Positions 1 to 8,008 of a DNA stretch of 55,973 nucleotides are shown here, piece after piece. The notes below the pieces were generated by a model that was given only the letters and a program-made list of their open reading frames with translations, ran no database searches and was not told the DNA's origin. This stretch comes from an uncultured Gemmatimonadota bacterium. Lineage in GTDB: Bacteria > Latescibacterota > UBA2968 > UBA8231. Each line of letters opens with the position of its first letter. The stretch's first letter is position 1. The translations under genes were made by a program, and so were the position numbers. The DNA is taken from NCBI GenBank assembly GCA_903893785.1, contig CAITNQ010000280.1, positions 1-55,973 on the forward strand, given 5' to 3'.

Positions 1-1485
1 TGCCAGGTCCTGTCGCGCATGGAACTGGACGGGGCGGCAACGTTTGAGGAGCTGTCGGCGGGCACGCGGCGGCGGGTCCTGCTTGCCAGGGGCCTGGTGG
101 GCAACCCGGACCTGCTGCTGCTGGACGAACCGACTAACCACCTCGACATTGCCGCCATTGAGTGGCTGGAAGCCTTCCTTGTGCGGTGGGGCGGTACGCT
201 CGTTTTCGTCACCCACGACCGTGTATTCCTGCAGCGACTGGCGCGCCGCATCGTCGAACTGGATCGCGGCCGTCTGTACGACTGGAAATGCCGCTACAGC
301 GTCTTCCTGGAGCGCAAGGAGGCGTTGCTGGCCGCCGAGCGGGACCAGAATGCCCAGTTCGACCGCAAGCTGGCCCAGGAGGAGCAGTGGGTCCGTCGCG
401 GCACCCAGGCCCGTACCACGCGCAATGAAGGCCGCGTCAAGGCCCTGGAGCGTCTGCGCGCCCTGCGGCAGCAGCGGCGCGAGCAACCCGGCCGCGTCCG
501 CATGCAGGTGCAGGCGGACCGCCAGTCGGGGAAGCTCGTGCTGGAGGCCGAAGGCTTGGCCTGCACCATCGGCACCACCGCCGTGTGCAGGGACTTCAAC
601 CTTGCCGTGCAGCGCGGCGACCGGGTGGGCATCGTCGGGCCTAACGGGTCCGGCAAGACGACGCTGCTGCGGCTGCTGATGGGCGAGATCGAGCCCGCCG
701 CCGGTCGCCTCAAACGGGCCCCCAACCTGTCCGTCGGCTACTTCGACCAACTGCGCCGCCAACTCGACGAGGACCAGTCGGTGATCGCCAACGTTGCTCA
801 GGGGGCCGAAGTGGTGACCATCAATGGACGCCGTCGCCACTGCATCGGCTACCTCGAGGATTTCCTGTTCTCGCGCGAGCGGATTCAGGTGCCCGTGCGG
901 GCGCTGTCAGGGGGCGAACGCAATCGACTGCTGCTGGCGCGTCTGTTCGCACGCCCGGCGAACCTGCTGGTCATGGATGAGCCCACCAATGACCTGGATG
1001 TCGAAACGCTGGAGGTGCTTGAGGACCTGCTGCTCGACTACCCGGGTACACTGCTGCTGGTGAGCCACGATCGCGCCTTCCTCGACAATCTGGTGACGAG
1101 TACCCTGGTCCTGGACGGTCAAGGCCAGGTCAAGGAGATCGTCGGCGGCTACGCTGACTGGTCGAAGACGGCGGCGCCCGCCGCGCCGCCCGCCCCGGCG
1201 GCACCTCCCGCGCGACCGCGCCGCGACCCGAGCGCGGCGGAGGTACGCAAGCCCACCTACCGCCAGCAACAGGCACGGGAGGCAGCTCGCCGCGAGCTGG
1301 CGGAACTGCCCCACCGCATCGAAGCCCTGGAGGCCGAACAGGCAGAACTCACGGACGCCATGGCCGACCCCACGTTGTACCAGGGCGCCAGCCAGGAGGT
1401 AACGCGGTTGACGGCCCGCCTGAAGCAGATTGAGGCCGACCTCGTCCAGGCCTACGCCCGCTGGGAGGAACTGGAGGCGGGCTGA
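1..1485 (+). CDS. uup: ABC-F family ATPase, Uup-like (5' end outside window)
   Basis: This is the 3' part of an ABC-F ATPase, a soluble protein with two ATP-binding domains that acts on ribosomes rather than in transport. The frame is already open at base 1, so the true start and the first Walker A lie outside; the ATG at 19 is internal. Visible in order are the domain 1 signature (LSAGTRRRVLLARGL) and Walker B (LLLLDEPTNHLD), an Arg/Gln-rich linker, then a complete domain 2 with Walker A GPNGSGKTT, signature LSGGERNRLLLARL and Walker B LLVMDEPTNDLD, a Pro/Ala-rich tether and a C-terminal coiled coil like that of Uup. There are no membrane segments. The 3' end overlaps the convergent enolase-superfamily gene by 34 bases. 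The Uup subtype rests on the C-terminal coiled coil and could change once the N-terminus is seen. Confidence 0.9.
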   Translation, partial: CQVLSRMELDGAATFEELSAGTRRRVLLARGLVGNPDLLLLDEPTNHLDIAAIEWLEAFLVRWGGTLVFVTHDRVFLQRLARRIVELDRGRLYDWKCRYSVFLERKEALLAAERDQNAQFDRKLAQEEQWVRRGTQARTTRNEGRVKALERLRALRQQRREQPGRVRMQVQADRQSGKLVLEAEGLACTIGTTAVCRDFNLAVQRGDRVGIVGPNGSGKTTLLRLLMGEIEPAAGRLKRAPNLSVGYFDQLRRQLDEDQSVIANVAQGAEVVTINGRRRHCIGYLEDFLFSRERIQVPVRALSGGERNRLLLARLFARPANLLVMDEPTNDLDVETLEVLEDLLLDYPGTLLLVSHDRAFLDNLVTSTLVLDGQGQVKEIVGGYADWSKTAAPAAPPAPAAPPARPRRDPSAAEVRKPTYRQQQAREAARRELAELPHRIEALEAEQAELTDAMADPTLYQGASQEVTRLTARLKQIEADLVQAYARWEELEAG

Positions 1486-2759
1486 ACGACCTCAGTCGCG
1501 GCCGTGGCGCTGACCCACACCGGACCTGCCCCGGTCTGCTGCCAGAGCTGCTCGAACTGAGGTGTCGGCTCGTCCCAGAAATCGGCGCTCAGCGGATTGG
1601 CGTAGGCCGGCGGGTAGGCAGGCGCCTGGTAACCGTGGAGGCGGGCCTGGTAGCGCAGGTCATCGGTGTGTCCGGGACGGCCAGGATCGTGCCGCAGGTA
1701 AAGCGTCAGACCGTCGGCATACCGTACGCGGACCAGGAACCGGCCAGGGTCGACCGGCGCCGCCGCGCACCACTGCGCGAGCCGCTGCCGGTCCACGGTC
1801 ACGCCCAGGCCCGGTCCGGAGGGGACCGCCACCGAACCGTGGACGACCGGCAATGATTGGCAGGTGACATCGTCGGCCCACAGGTGCCCCAAGTCGACGT
1901 GATCCAGGGTGGCCGGACGGAGCACCGCCGCTTCGTGGGCCAGGAAGGCGCGGTTGATGGTCCCGCCGCACTGCTGCAGCATCAGCCGGCAATGGGTCGC
2001 CTCAGCCAGGGCTGCCGCCCGCATGGCCTGCCCCACCGGGGCATGGCCGGCCATGTACCCGTCGCACATCCCCTGCAGCATCACCTCCGGCGGTCCATGG
2101 TGCACAATGACCGGCAAGCGCAGGCGCCGACGTAGCAGGCGGTACCCCTCGACGTCGGTGGCGGGCAGAATGTCCTCGAAGCGGCCGGCGATCGGCATCT
2201 GCTCCAACTGGCCCAACAGCGCCCCCATGGTGTAGCAGTCCTGGGCCGCGTTGAAATCGAAGTGGACTTTGAACCCCACCGGCGCCACGGCCTGCATGGC
2301 CGCCGCCTGAGCCAGCACGTTCTGCACTTCGTCCACATGGTACTTGAGCCAGTGGTAGCCCAGGGCCGCCGCCCGCTGGACCTCAGCTGCCATGGCCTGC
2401 GGTTCCTGCGACACGGTCCAGTAGGCCACCGGTATCCAGGCGCGGACCTGCGGCCCCATCAGTTTCCAGGCCGGCACGCCCAGGTGCTGGCCCATCAGGT
2501 CGTAGAGCGCCATGTTCATGGCCAGGTCGGCCTCGGCGTTGACCCAGTCAAAGGGGCTGCTGCCCAGGTACCGGGTCCGCAGGGGTTCAGCGTCCAGCGT
2601 GCCCCAGGACTCCCCGCATCCTTCCAGACCCGTGTCGGTGCGCACCAACAGGACCGTGCGGCGCTGAATGGCGGGGCCGTGGTAGCGCGCCAGTACGCGG
2701 GCGTTGAATTCCGGATAGGGAGGCAGGCAGTCGAAAGCGTCAATGTCCGTGATGCGCAT
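1452..2759 (-). CDS. Enolase-superfamily (mandelate racemase/muconate lactonizing type) enzyme
   Basis: A 435-residue barrel enzyme of the MR/MLE branch of the enolase superfamily, which abstracts a proton next to a carboxylate; acid-sugar dehydration or racemization is usual, but the substrate is unknown. Visible are the N-terminal capping domain (1-110), a K139-x-H141 catalytic pair (LKYHVD), D168 (VHFDFN) and E195 (GRFEDI) as two metal ligands. The third ligand, normally Asp or Glu, aligns to H220/H221 (PVIVHHGPPE). The C-terminal ~100 residues are an extension beyond the usual ~380-residue length. The gene is divergent from the gene at 2957 across a 197-base spacer holding a TATATT sequence at 2829-2834. 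No close neighbour identifies the substrate. Confidence 0.8.
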   Translation of the reverse strand: MRITDIDAFDCLPPYPEFNARVLARYHGPAIQRRTVLLVRTDTGLEGCGESWGTLDAEPLRTRYLGSSPFDWVNAEADLAMNMALYDLMGQHLGVPAWKLMGPQVRAWIPVAYWTVSQEPQAMAAEVQRAAALGYHWLKYHVDEVQNVLAQAAAMQAVAPVGFKVHFDFNAAQDCYTMGALLGQLEQMPIAGRFEDILPATDVEGYRLLRRRLRLPVIVHHGPPEVMLQGMCDGYMAGHAPVGQAMRAAALAEATHCRLMLQQCGGTINRAFLAHEAAVLRPATLDHVDLGHLWADDVTCQSLPVVHGSVAVPSGPGLGVTVDRQRLAQWCAAAPVDPGRFLVRVRYADGLTLYLRHDPGRPGHTDDLRYQARLHGYQAPAYPPAYANPLSADFWDEPTPQFEQLWQQTGAGPVWVSATAATEVVQPASSSSQRA

Positions 2760-2956
2760 GGTCTTCTCCTCGGCGCGGCGCCGCGGCCGGCCGTCTGCCG
2801 CCGGTTCGCGCGTACCGCAGCATGGATCTATATTGGCGGCCCGTTCAGCGGCCCGCTAGCCGCGTAAGGACCAGCCGGCCGACCGGCTGATGGGCGCGCG
2901 GACCGCGGCGGCCCAACTTCAGGCCAACCGCCACGCAACTGCAGGGGAACGGACCC

Positions 2957-4150
2957 ATGCTCAAGAAGGGCGCTTCGGGCGGCATCTACATCCATCCGTG
3001 GGACATCACCGACGAGGGCATCGACCGCTGTTTCGCTACCCTCGGCGACGTGTGCGGCCTGAACGAGCTCTTCCTGGCCGCCGCCTATCACGCCAATACC
3101 TTCGTGCTGCCACGCAACCCCCGCCATCCGGTGCGCTGGGACGAGGGCTCGGTGTTCCTCACCGCACAGCACCCGAGCTGGCGGGGCACCTGCCTGCGTC
3201 CGATCCCGGGAGACAATGTCGACACCAGCGGGTACCTCGCCAACATCGTGGACGCGGCCCGGCGCCGCGACTGGGGCGTGCTCTTCTTCGTGGTCTTCCA
3301 CTTCAGCCACAGCCTGGCCCGCGCGTACCCGGGGGCCTGCTGCGTCGATGCCTTCGGCGAGCGCCAGCGCGCCTGCCTATGCCCTGCCAACCCGGACGTG
3401 CGCGGCTATGACCTGGCCCTGGTCGACGAGCTGCTCGAGACCTATGGCGGCGACGGGATCCGGCACGAGTCCCTGGGCTATGGCCGCTGGAACTACGGAG
3501 CCGTGATCGGCAGTGCCGACCCCACGCCCAGCCCACGCGATCAGTTCCTGCTGGGCCTCTGCTTCTGTGGTTCATGCCTGCACCGAGCCCGAGAGGCCGG
3601 CCTGGACCCCCTGCCACTGCGGCGGGCAGTGTGCGAATCCGTGGCGGCCAACCTGGCGCGCCATCCCGAGGCCTGGGACATGGGACCGGCCGACGCCGAG
3701 TGGGCCGGCAATGCCCTGGCGGGGCAGTTGTGGCCCTATTTGGAGGTGCGCTGCGACACCGTCACCTCGCTATACCAGGAGGTACAGGCGCGAACCGCCA
3801 AAACCGGCGCGGCCCTCATGCCTTTTGGCCCGCAGCCCGCCCGCGACGTGCTCTACGGCCTGGACACGCGCCCTCTTCACCCGCAGCTCAAGCGGGTCAG
3901 CGTCGGCGTGCGCGGCGCCGATCCCGCGGCGCGCGAGGCCAACCTGCGAGCGGACATCGCCACGGCGCCAGGCTGGGCCGAGCCTGAAATCATGCACAAC
4001 CAACGCGGGTTCGCCCGCCTGGATGATCTGCGCGAGCAGGTCGAGTTGGCGCGCCGCCTGGGCGTCCGCCATCATTCTTTCCACTACTACGGGTTGAGCC
4101 GCCTGCACCAACTGCAGTGGATCGGCCAACTCCGCGATGCCTGGCAGTGA
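2957..4150 (+). CDS. Conserved-looking protein of unknown function, possibly TIM-barrel hydrolase-like
   Basis: A 397-residue soluble protein that I do not recognise. It begins with a HPWDITDEGID segment and contains a CFCGSC cluster (about residues 200-205) followed by a helix (LHRAREAG). Cys-rich CFCxxC segments of this kind occur in uncharacterised barrel glycosidase-like proteins, so a carbohydrate-active role is a guess only. The C-terminal part (RRLGVRHHSFHYYGLSR) resembles the last strand/helix of a TIM barrel. There is no signal peptide. The start is the ATG after a purine-rich CAGGGGAACGG stretch. The transglutaminase-like gene follows after 23 bases, so the two are probably co-transcribed. 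Confidence 0.7.
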   Translation: MLKKGASGGIYIHPWDITDEGIDRCFATLGDVCGLNELFLAAAYHANTFVLPRNPRHPVRWDEGSVFLTAQHPSWRGTCLRPIPGDNVDTSGYLANIVDAARRRDWGVLFFVVFHFSHSLARAYPGACCVDAFGERQRACLCPANPDVRGYDLALVDELLETYGGDGIRHESLGYGRWNYGAVIGSADPTPSPRDQFLLGLCFCGSCLHRAREAGLDPLPLRRAVCESVAANLARHPEAWDMGPADAEWAGNALAGQLWPYLEVRCDTVTSLYQEVQARTAKTGAALMPFGPQPARDVLYGLDTRPLHPQLKRVSVGVRGADPAAREANLRADIATAPGWAEPEIMHNQRGFARLDDLREQVELARRLGVRHHSFHYYGLSRLHQLQWIGQLRDAWQ

Positions 4151-4173
4151 AACGCCGCCACCACGAGGCCACC

Positions 4174-5424
4174 ATGTCCGTGCTTTCCTATTGCGAGCAG
4201 GGTTTCTGCGACTACCTCCAGTACGAAGCACTGTCGGCGCGTCGGCAGGCTCGCAAGACCCTGCATCTGCCGGTCGCCGAGGGGCCGGCGACGCTGTATA
4301 TCTTGGGGGCGAGTTTCTCCGGTTGCGCCGTGCCGTTGTGCGTGCGCGTCAACGACGCCCAGTTCCTGGTTCCGCCCCGGGAATCTGCCTGCCTCTCGTG
4401 GTACGCCCTGGAGTTGGCGGCCGGAACGCTTCGTCCCGGCATGAACGAGATCATCCTGTGGTCCGACAACACCGCCCTGGACGGGTGGGTGCTGGCCATG
4501 GAAACCGGGTACGAGCCGCAGCACAGCGGCCTGTCACTGGACGGTGGGGAAACCTGGCGGCACACCCGCATGGGAGCCCGTCTGGCCAGCTGTGGCGAAT
4601 ACATCGTGCGGGCGCGAGTGGCGGATGGCGCTGCGCCCCCGCCGGCGCCGCCCGTTTTCGCCTGGGAAGATCCGGCCAGCCCAGCGTTGGCCCGGCTTCG
4701 CGCCTGCCTGCCCGAGGCCGTCGCAACGGTCCCGGATCCCTGGGACCGAGCCCGTGCCCTGGCCACGTGGGTATCGGGGCAATGGCAGTACCGCAACACC
4801 AGCCACGGCGTGGAGTATGCGCCCTGGGATGCGGCCACTATCTTGGCCTGGGGACGCGCCGACCGCGGCTTTGTCCAACCCCATCCCATCACCATGTGCG
4901 TGCACTACGGGGTATTCTTCGCCACCGCCGCGCTGGCGCTGGGAGTGGCTGCCCGGAACGTCTGCTGCAAGGGCAGCGGCTTGCACGACGGCGGTCACTT
5001 TGTCGCCGAAGTCTGGAGCGACAAGTGGGGCAAGTGGTGCCAGGTGGACGCCAACACTGACACGGTATTCGTCCGTGATGGAGTACCCCTGTCGGTGGCC
5101 GAGTTGGCCGTGGCCGGTCCCGAAGCCGGCCGCCTGGCCGCGACCGGCCCGGGGTTCGACGCTCAGAACGACTACATAAAGGCCTTTGTACGCGACTACA
5201 TGTTCTCGGGCTGGGTGTTCGAGCACTGGGCTGTCTGGCCACGCAACGACTACCTCAGCCGCCCTGACGCGGCACCGCCCTCCCACGGCAGCCCTGAATA
5301 CTGCGAGACCGCCTGGGTATGGGCAGAGCCGGCCCGCAGCCCCGAGCACCTGGGGATGTTCCCGCACCGGGTGCCGGCGGCCGCCCTGCAGGCCCCGCCG
5401 CCGACGCCATGGCGCTGCGGTTGA
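4174..5424 (+). CDS. Transglutaminase-like domain protein
   Basis: A 416-residue protein with a transglutaminase-like cysteine protease fold in the second half. The likely triad is C242 (ITMCVHYGVF), H275 (DGGHFVAEVW) and D292 (WCQVDANTD); the spacings of 33 and 17 residues match the fold. The N-terminal half is beta-rich and may bind carbohydrate or peptide (SVLSYCEQGFCDYLQYEAL onward). There is no clear signal peptide. I chose the ATG at 4174 because the upstream in-frame ATG at 4117 lies inside the preceding gene. It follows that gene by 23 bases and precedes the M55 D-aminopeptidase by 202 bases, so a peptide-degrading role is plausible but unproven. Confidence 0.8.
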   Translation: MSVLSYCEQGFCDYLQYEALSARRQARKTLHLPVAEGPATLYILGASFSGCAVPLCVRVNDAQFLVPPRESACLSWYALELAAGTLRPGMNEIILWSDNTALDGWVLAMETGYEPQHSGLSLDGGETWRHTRMGARLASCGEYIVRARVADGAAPPPAPPVFAWEDPASPALARLRACLPEAVATVPDPWDRARALATWVSGQWQYRNTSHGVEYAPWDAATILAWGRADRGFVQPHPITMCVHYGVFFATAALALGVAARNVCCKGSGLHDGGHFVAEVWSDKWGKWCQVDANTDTVFVRDGVPLSVAELAVAGPEAGRLAATGPGFDAQNDYIKAFVRDYMFSGWVFEHWAVWPRNDYLSRPDAAPPSHGSPEYCETAWVWAEPARSPEHLGMFPHRVPAAALQAPPPTPWRCG

Positions 5425-5626
5425 GGCACTGGCAGGAGCCTTCGGCGGGCCATCGGGCCGCGCTCAGTCGGTAACGACGCCCGCCCCCGAAGCCGGACCC
5501 GTGGCGGCTGACGGCGCCCAGGCAGACCAGGGAGACCAGATAGAGAAGATGAGGTTGTGGCCCTGCCGGAGTCGGCACCCACGGCCCCGGCGGCCCCCCG
5601 CCGTTCCCCCAGCCAACGGATCGACG

Positions 5627-6442
5627 ATGCGCATCGTAATCGCCGCGGACATGGAAGGCATCACCGGCGTGGTACACTGGGACCACACCACCGCCACGCA
5701 CACCGAATATGCGCGCTTCCGCCAGTTGATGACCGGTGACATCAATGCCGCCGTGGCGGGCGCCTGCGACGGCGGGGCCACGGACGTTGTCGTCAGCGAT
5801 GGCCACGGCAGCGGCCGCAATGTCCTGATCGAGGACTTGGACGTCCGGGCCCGTCTGCACAGCGGCGGCCCACGTCCTCTGTCGATGGTTGAGGGCGTCG
5901 GCCCCGGCACTGACGGCGTGATTTTTGTCGGCTACCACGCCAAGGCCGGCACGCCGGCCGCCATTCTGGACCACACCTGGATCGGCGCCGCCACCGGCGT
6001 CTGGCTGAACGGCACCGAGGTCGGCGAGATCGGCCTCAATGCGGCCGTCTGCGGCCATTTCGGCGTGCCCGTGATCGCCCTAGCCGGATGCCGGGCAGCC
6101 TGTGCCGAGGGCACCGAGCTTCTGGGAGCGCAATTGGAGACGGCCGCCGTCAAAACCGCCACCGGCCGGATGAGTGCCGAGTGCCTGCCGCCGGCCGCAA
6201 CTGCGCCCCTCATCCGCACCGCAGCCGCCCGCGCCACCGAGCGGCTGCGCCAGGGGTCCTGTCCGTCGCCGTGGCGGGTCACCCCGCCCATCGAGCTGAC
6301 GGTAGAGTTCAATGCCTCGGACCTGACTGACCGAGCCGGTATCCTGCCCGGGGTCCGCCGCGATCGCCGGCGACTGAGCGTCACCGCCGCCGACATGCTG
6401 CAGGCCTATCGCCTGTTCCAGGTGCTGACGCGTCTGGCCTGA
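5627..6442 (+). CDS. dppA: M55 family D-aminopeptidase (DppA-like)
   Basis: A 271-residue zinc aminopeptidase of family M55, the DppA type that removes N-terminal D-amino acids from peptides such as D-Ala-D-Ala. The family opening is intact: MRIVIAADMEGITGV with metal ligands D8 and E10, followed by VVSDGHGSGRN and GYHAKAGTPAAILDHTW carrying the conserved histidines. Length matches DppA (about 270). The start is the ATG that gives the exact family N-terminus; the frame stays open further upstream but that part overlaps the preceding gene and has no family similarity. The protein is cytoplasmic. With the transglutaminase-like gene upstream, it may recycle cell-wall-derived peptides (inference). 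Confidence 0.9.
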   Translation: MRIVIAADMEGITGVVHWDHTTATHTEYARFRQLMTGDINAAVAGACDGGATDVVVSDGHGSGRNVLIEDLDVRARLHSGGPRPLSMVEGVGPGTDGVIFVGYHAKAGTPAAILDHTWIGAATGVWLNGTEVGEIGLNAAVCGHFGVPVIALAGCRAACAEGTELLGAQLETAAVKTATGRMSAECLPPAATAPLIRTAAARATERLRQGSCPSPWRVTPPIELTVEFNASDLTDRAGILPGVRRDRRRLSVTAADMLQAYRLFQVLTRLA

Positions 6443-6539
6443 CGTCGCCCGGGTCGGCGACGGCGCCCGCGGCAGGGCGCGATGGCGTACCCCGCGGCCG
6501 CGAGGTTCCCGTTATCCGCCTGGCTCGCAGCGAACGGTG

Positions 6540-7985
6540 TCACTCGACGGGTGCCGACCCGGCGCCGACACGGCCGGGTCCGGGTGACCACGCCTTGGCC
6601 AGGGCATAGACGATCGTGCCCAAGGCCACCACAACCAGCCCGGGCCAGGTAAAGGCGGGTCGGTACACCAGCAGCGCCAACATGATGGCCAGAGCGCCGA
6701 CCAGGTAGGCCACGGGCAGGAAGGGGTAACCCGGCACCCGCACGGGGCGCTCCCACTCCGGATGACGTCGGCGCAGCAGGATCACGCCCAGCACGGTCAG
6801 GAAGTAGAACAACAGCGCCGCGAAGATGACGTAGTCCAGCAGCTGGCCATAGGTCCCGGTAAGGGCCAGGACACTGGCCCAACCGGCCTGCACCGTCAGG
6901 GCCAGAGCCGGTACGCCGCGGCGGTTCAAGCGCGCCGCCTGCGGCAGGAAGAGGCCGTCGACGGCCATCGTCTGGTACACGCGCGCGCCCGACAGCACCA
7001 GGCCGTTCTGACAGCCGAAGACGCTGATCAAGATCGCCCCCGCCATCACGGCTTCACCGATCGGACCGAAGAGGGCCGCCAGCGCCGCACTGCCGACCCG
7101 GTCAGCCGGGGCCGCGGCGATCCCGGTCGGCCCCAACAGGCGCAGGTACGCCCCATTGGCCGCCACGTACAGGGCGCAGACCAGGGTCGTGCCGATCAGC
7201 AGCGACAGCGGCAGATTGTGGCGCGGCTCTTTGACTTCGCCGGCAATGAAGGTGACGGAGTTCCAGGCATCGGCCGAGAACAGACTGCCGGTCTGGACCA
7301 CTAGCAGGGCGACAATGAAAGGCAGCGCTGAGGCGCTCGCGGCCGGGGCGGCCGCTGCCGGGGCCACGGCAGGCGCCAACAGCCAGCCCAACCCCACCAG
7401 CGCCGCCAGGCAGCCGATCTTGGTCACGGTGAAGACGTTCTGCACCCGTGCGCCCAGCGCGACGCCGCCGGCGTTGACCGCCGTGAGCACGAAGATGGTA
7501 GCAATGCCGATCAGGCGCGCGGTGGTCACGCCCAGGTCATAGGGCCCCACCACGACACCCGTGAACGGCTCCCAGGCCGGCACATGCCAGGGCCCGGCCA
7601 ACCAACGGCTGTCGCTAACGCCGGGCAGGAAAACTCCCAGGTACTTGCCGAAAGCGATCCCCACCGCGGCGATGGTGCCGCACTCGATCACCGCAAAGAA
7701 GGTCCAGCCGTACAGGAAACCCGTCAGCGGACCGTAGATCCGTCGCAGGTAGGTGTATTGCCCCCCGGCCGCCGGGAAGAGTCCGGCGAGTTCGCCGTAC
7801 GACAGCGCCCCGCACACGGTCAGACCTGCGGTCAGCGCCCAGGCGAGCAGGAGGAAGGCACCGCTGCCGCCCACGCGCACCATGTCGGCCGCGACAATAT
7901 AGACCCCAGAGCCGATCATCGAGCCGGCGATGAGCATGGTAGCCGAAAACAGGCCCAACTCGCGCCGGTATCCGCCCATTGTCAT
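6540..7985 (-). CDS. APC-family amino acid permease (LAT type)
   Basis: An inner-membrane amino acid transporter of the amino acid-polyamine-organocation superfamily, 481 residues with about twelve hydrophobic segments. The first helix carries the diagnostic unwound motif GSMIGSGVYIV, followed by the conserved LSYGELAGLFPAAGGQYTYL stretch of helix 2/3. Length and order match LAT/YkbA-type exchangers; the substrate cannot be told. The ATG at 7985 follows an AAGGAGGG ribosome binding site very closely and a second ATG two codons later is better spaced, so the true start may be 7979. It lies 23 bases after the metal sensor/transporter fusion gene and is probably co-transcribed with it. Confidence 0.9.
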   Translation of the reverse strand: MTMGGYRRELGLFSATMLIAGSMIGSGVYIVAADMVRVGGSGAFLLLAWALTAGLTVCGALSYGELAGLFPAAGGQYTYLRRIYGPLTGFLYGWTFFAVIECGTIAAVGIAFGKYLGVFLPGVSDSRWLAGPWHVPAWEPFTGVVVGPYDLGVTTARLIGIATIFVLTAVNAGGVALGARVQNVFTVTKIGCLAALVGLGWLLAPAVAPAAAAPAASASALPFIVALLVVQTGSLFSADAWNSVTFIAGEVKEPRHNLPLSLLIGTTLVCALYVAANGAYLRLLGPTGIAAAPADRVGSAALAALFGPIGEAVMAGAILISVFGCQNGLVLSGARVYQTMAVDGLFLPQAARLNRRGVPALALTVQAGWASVLALTGTYGQLLDYVIFAALLFYFLTVLGVILLRRRHPEWERPVRVPGYPFLPVAYLVGALAIMLALLVYRPAFTWPGLVVVALGTIVYALAKAWSPGPGRVGAGSAPVE

Positions 7986-8008
7986 TGGCCCTCCTTGCCG
8001 GCGTGGCT

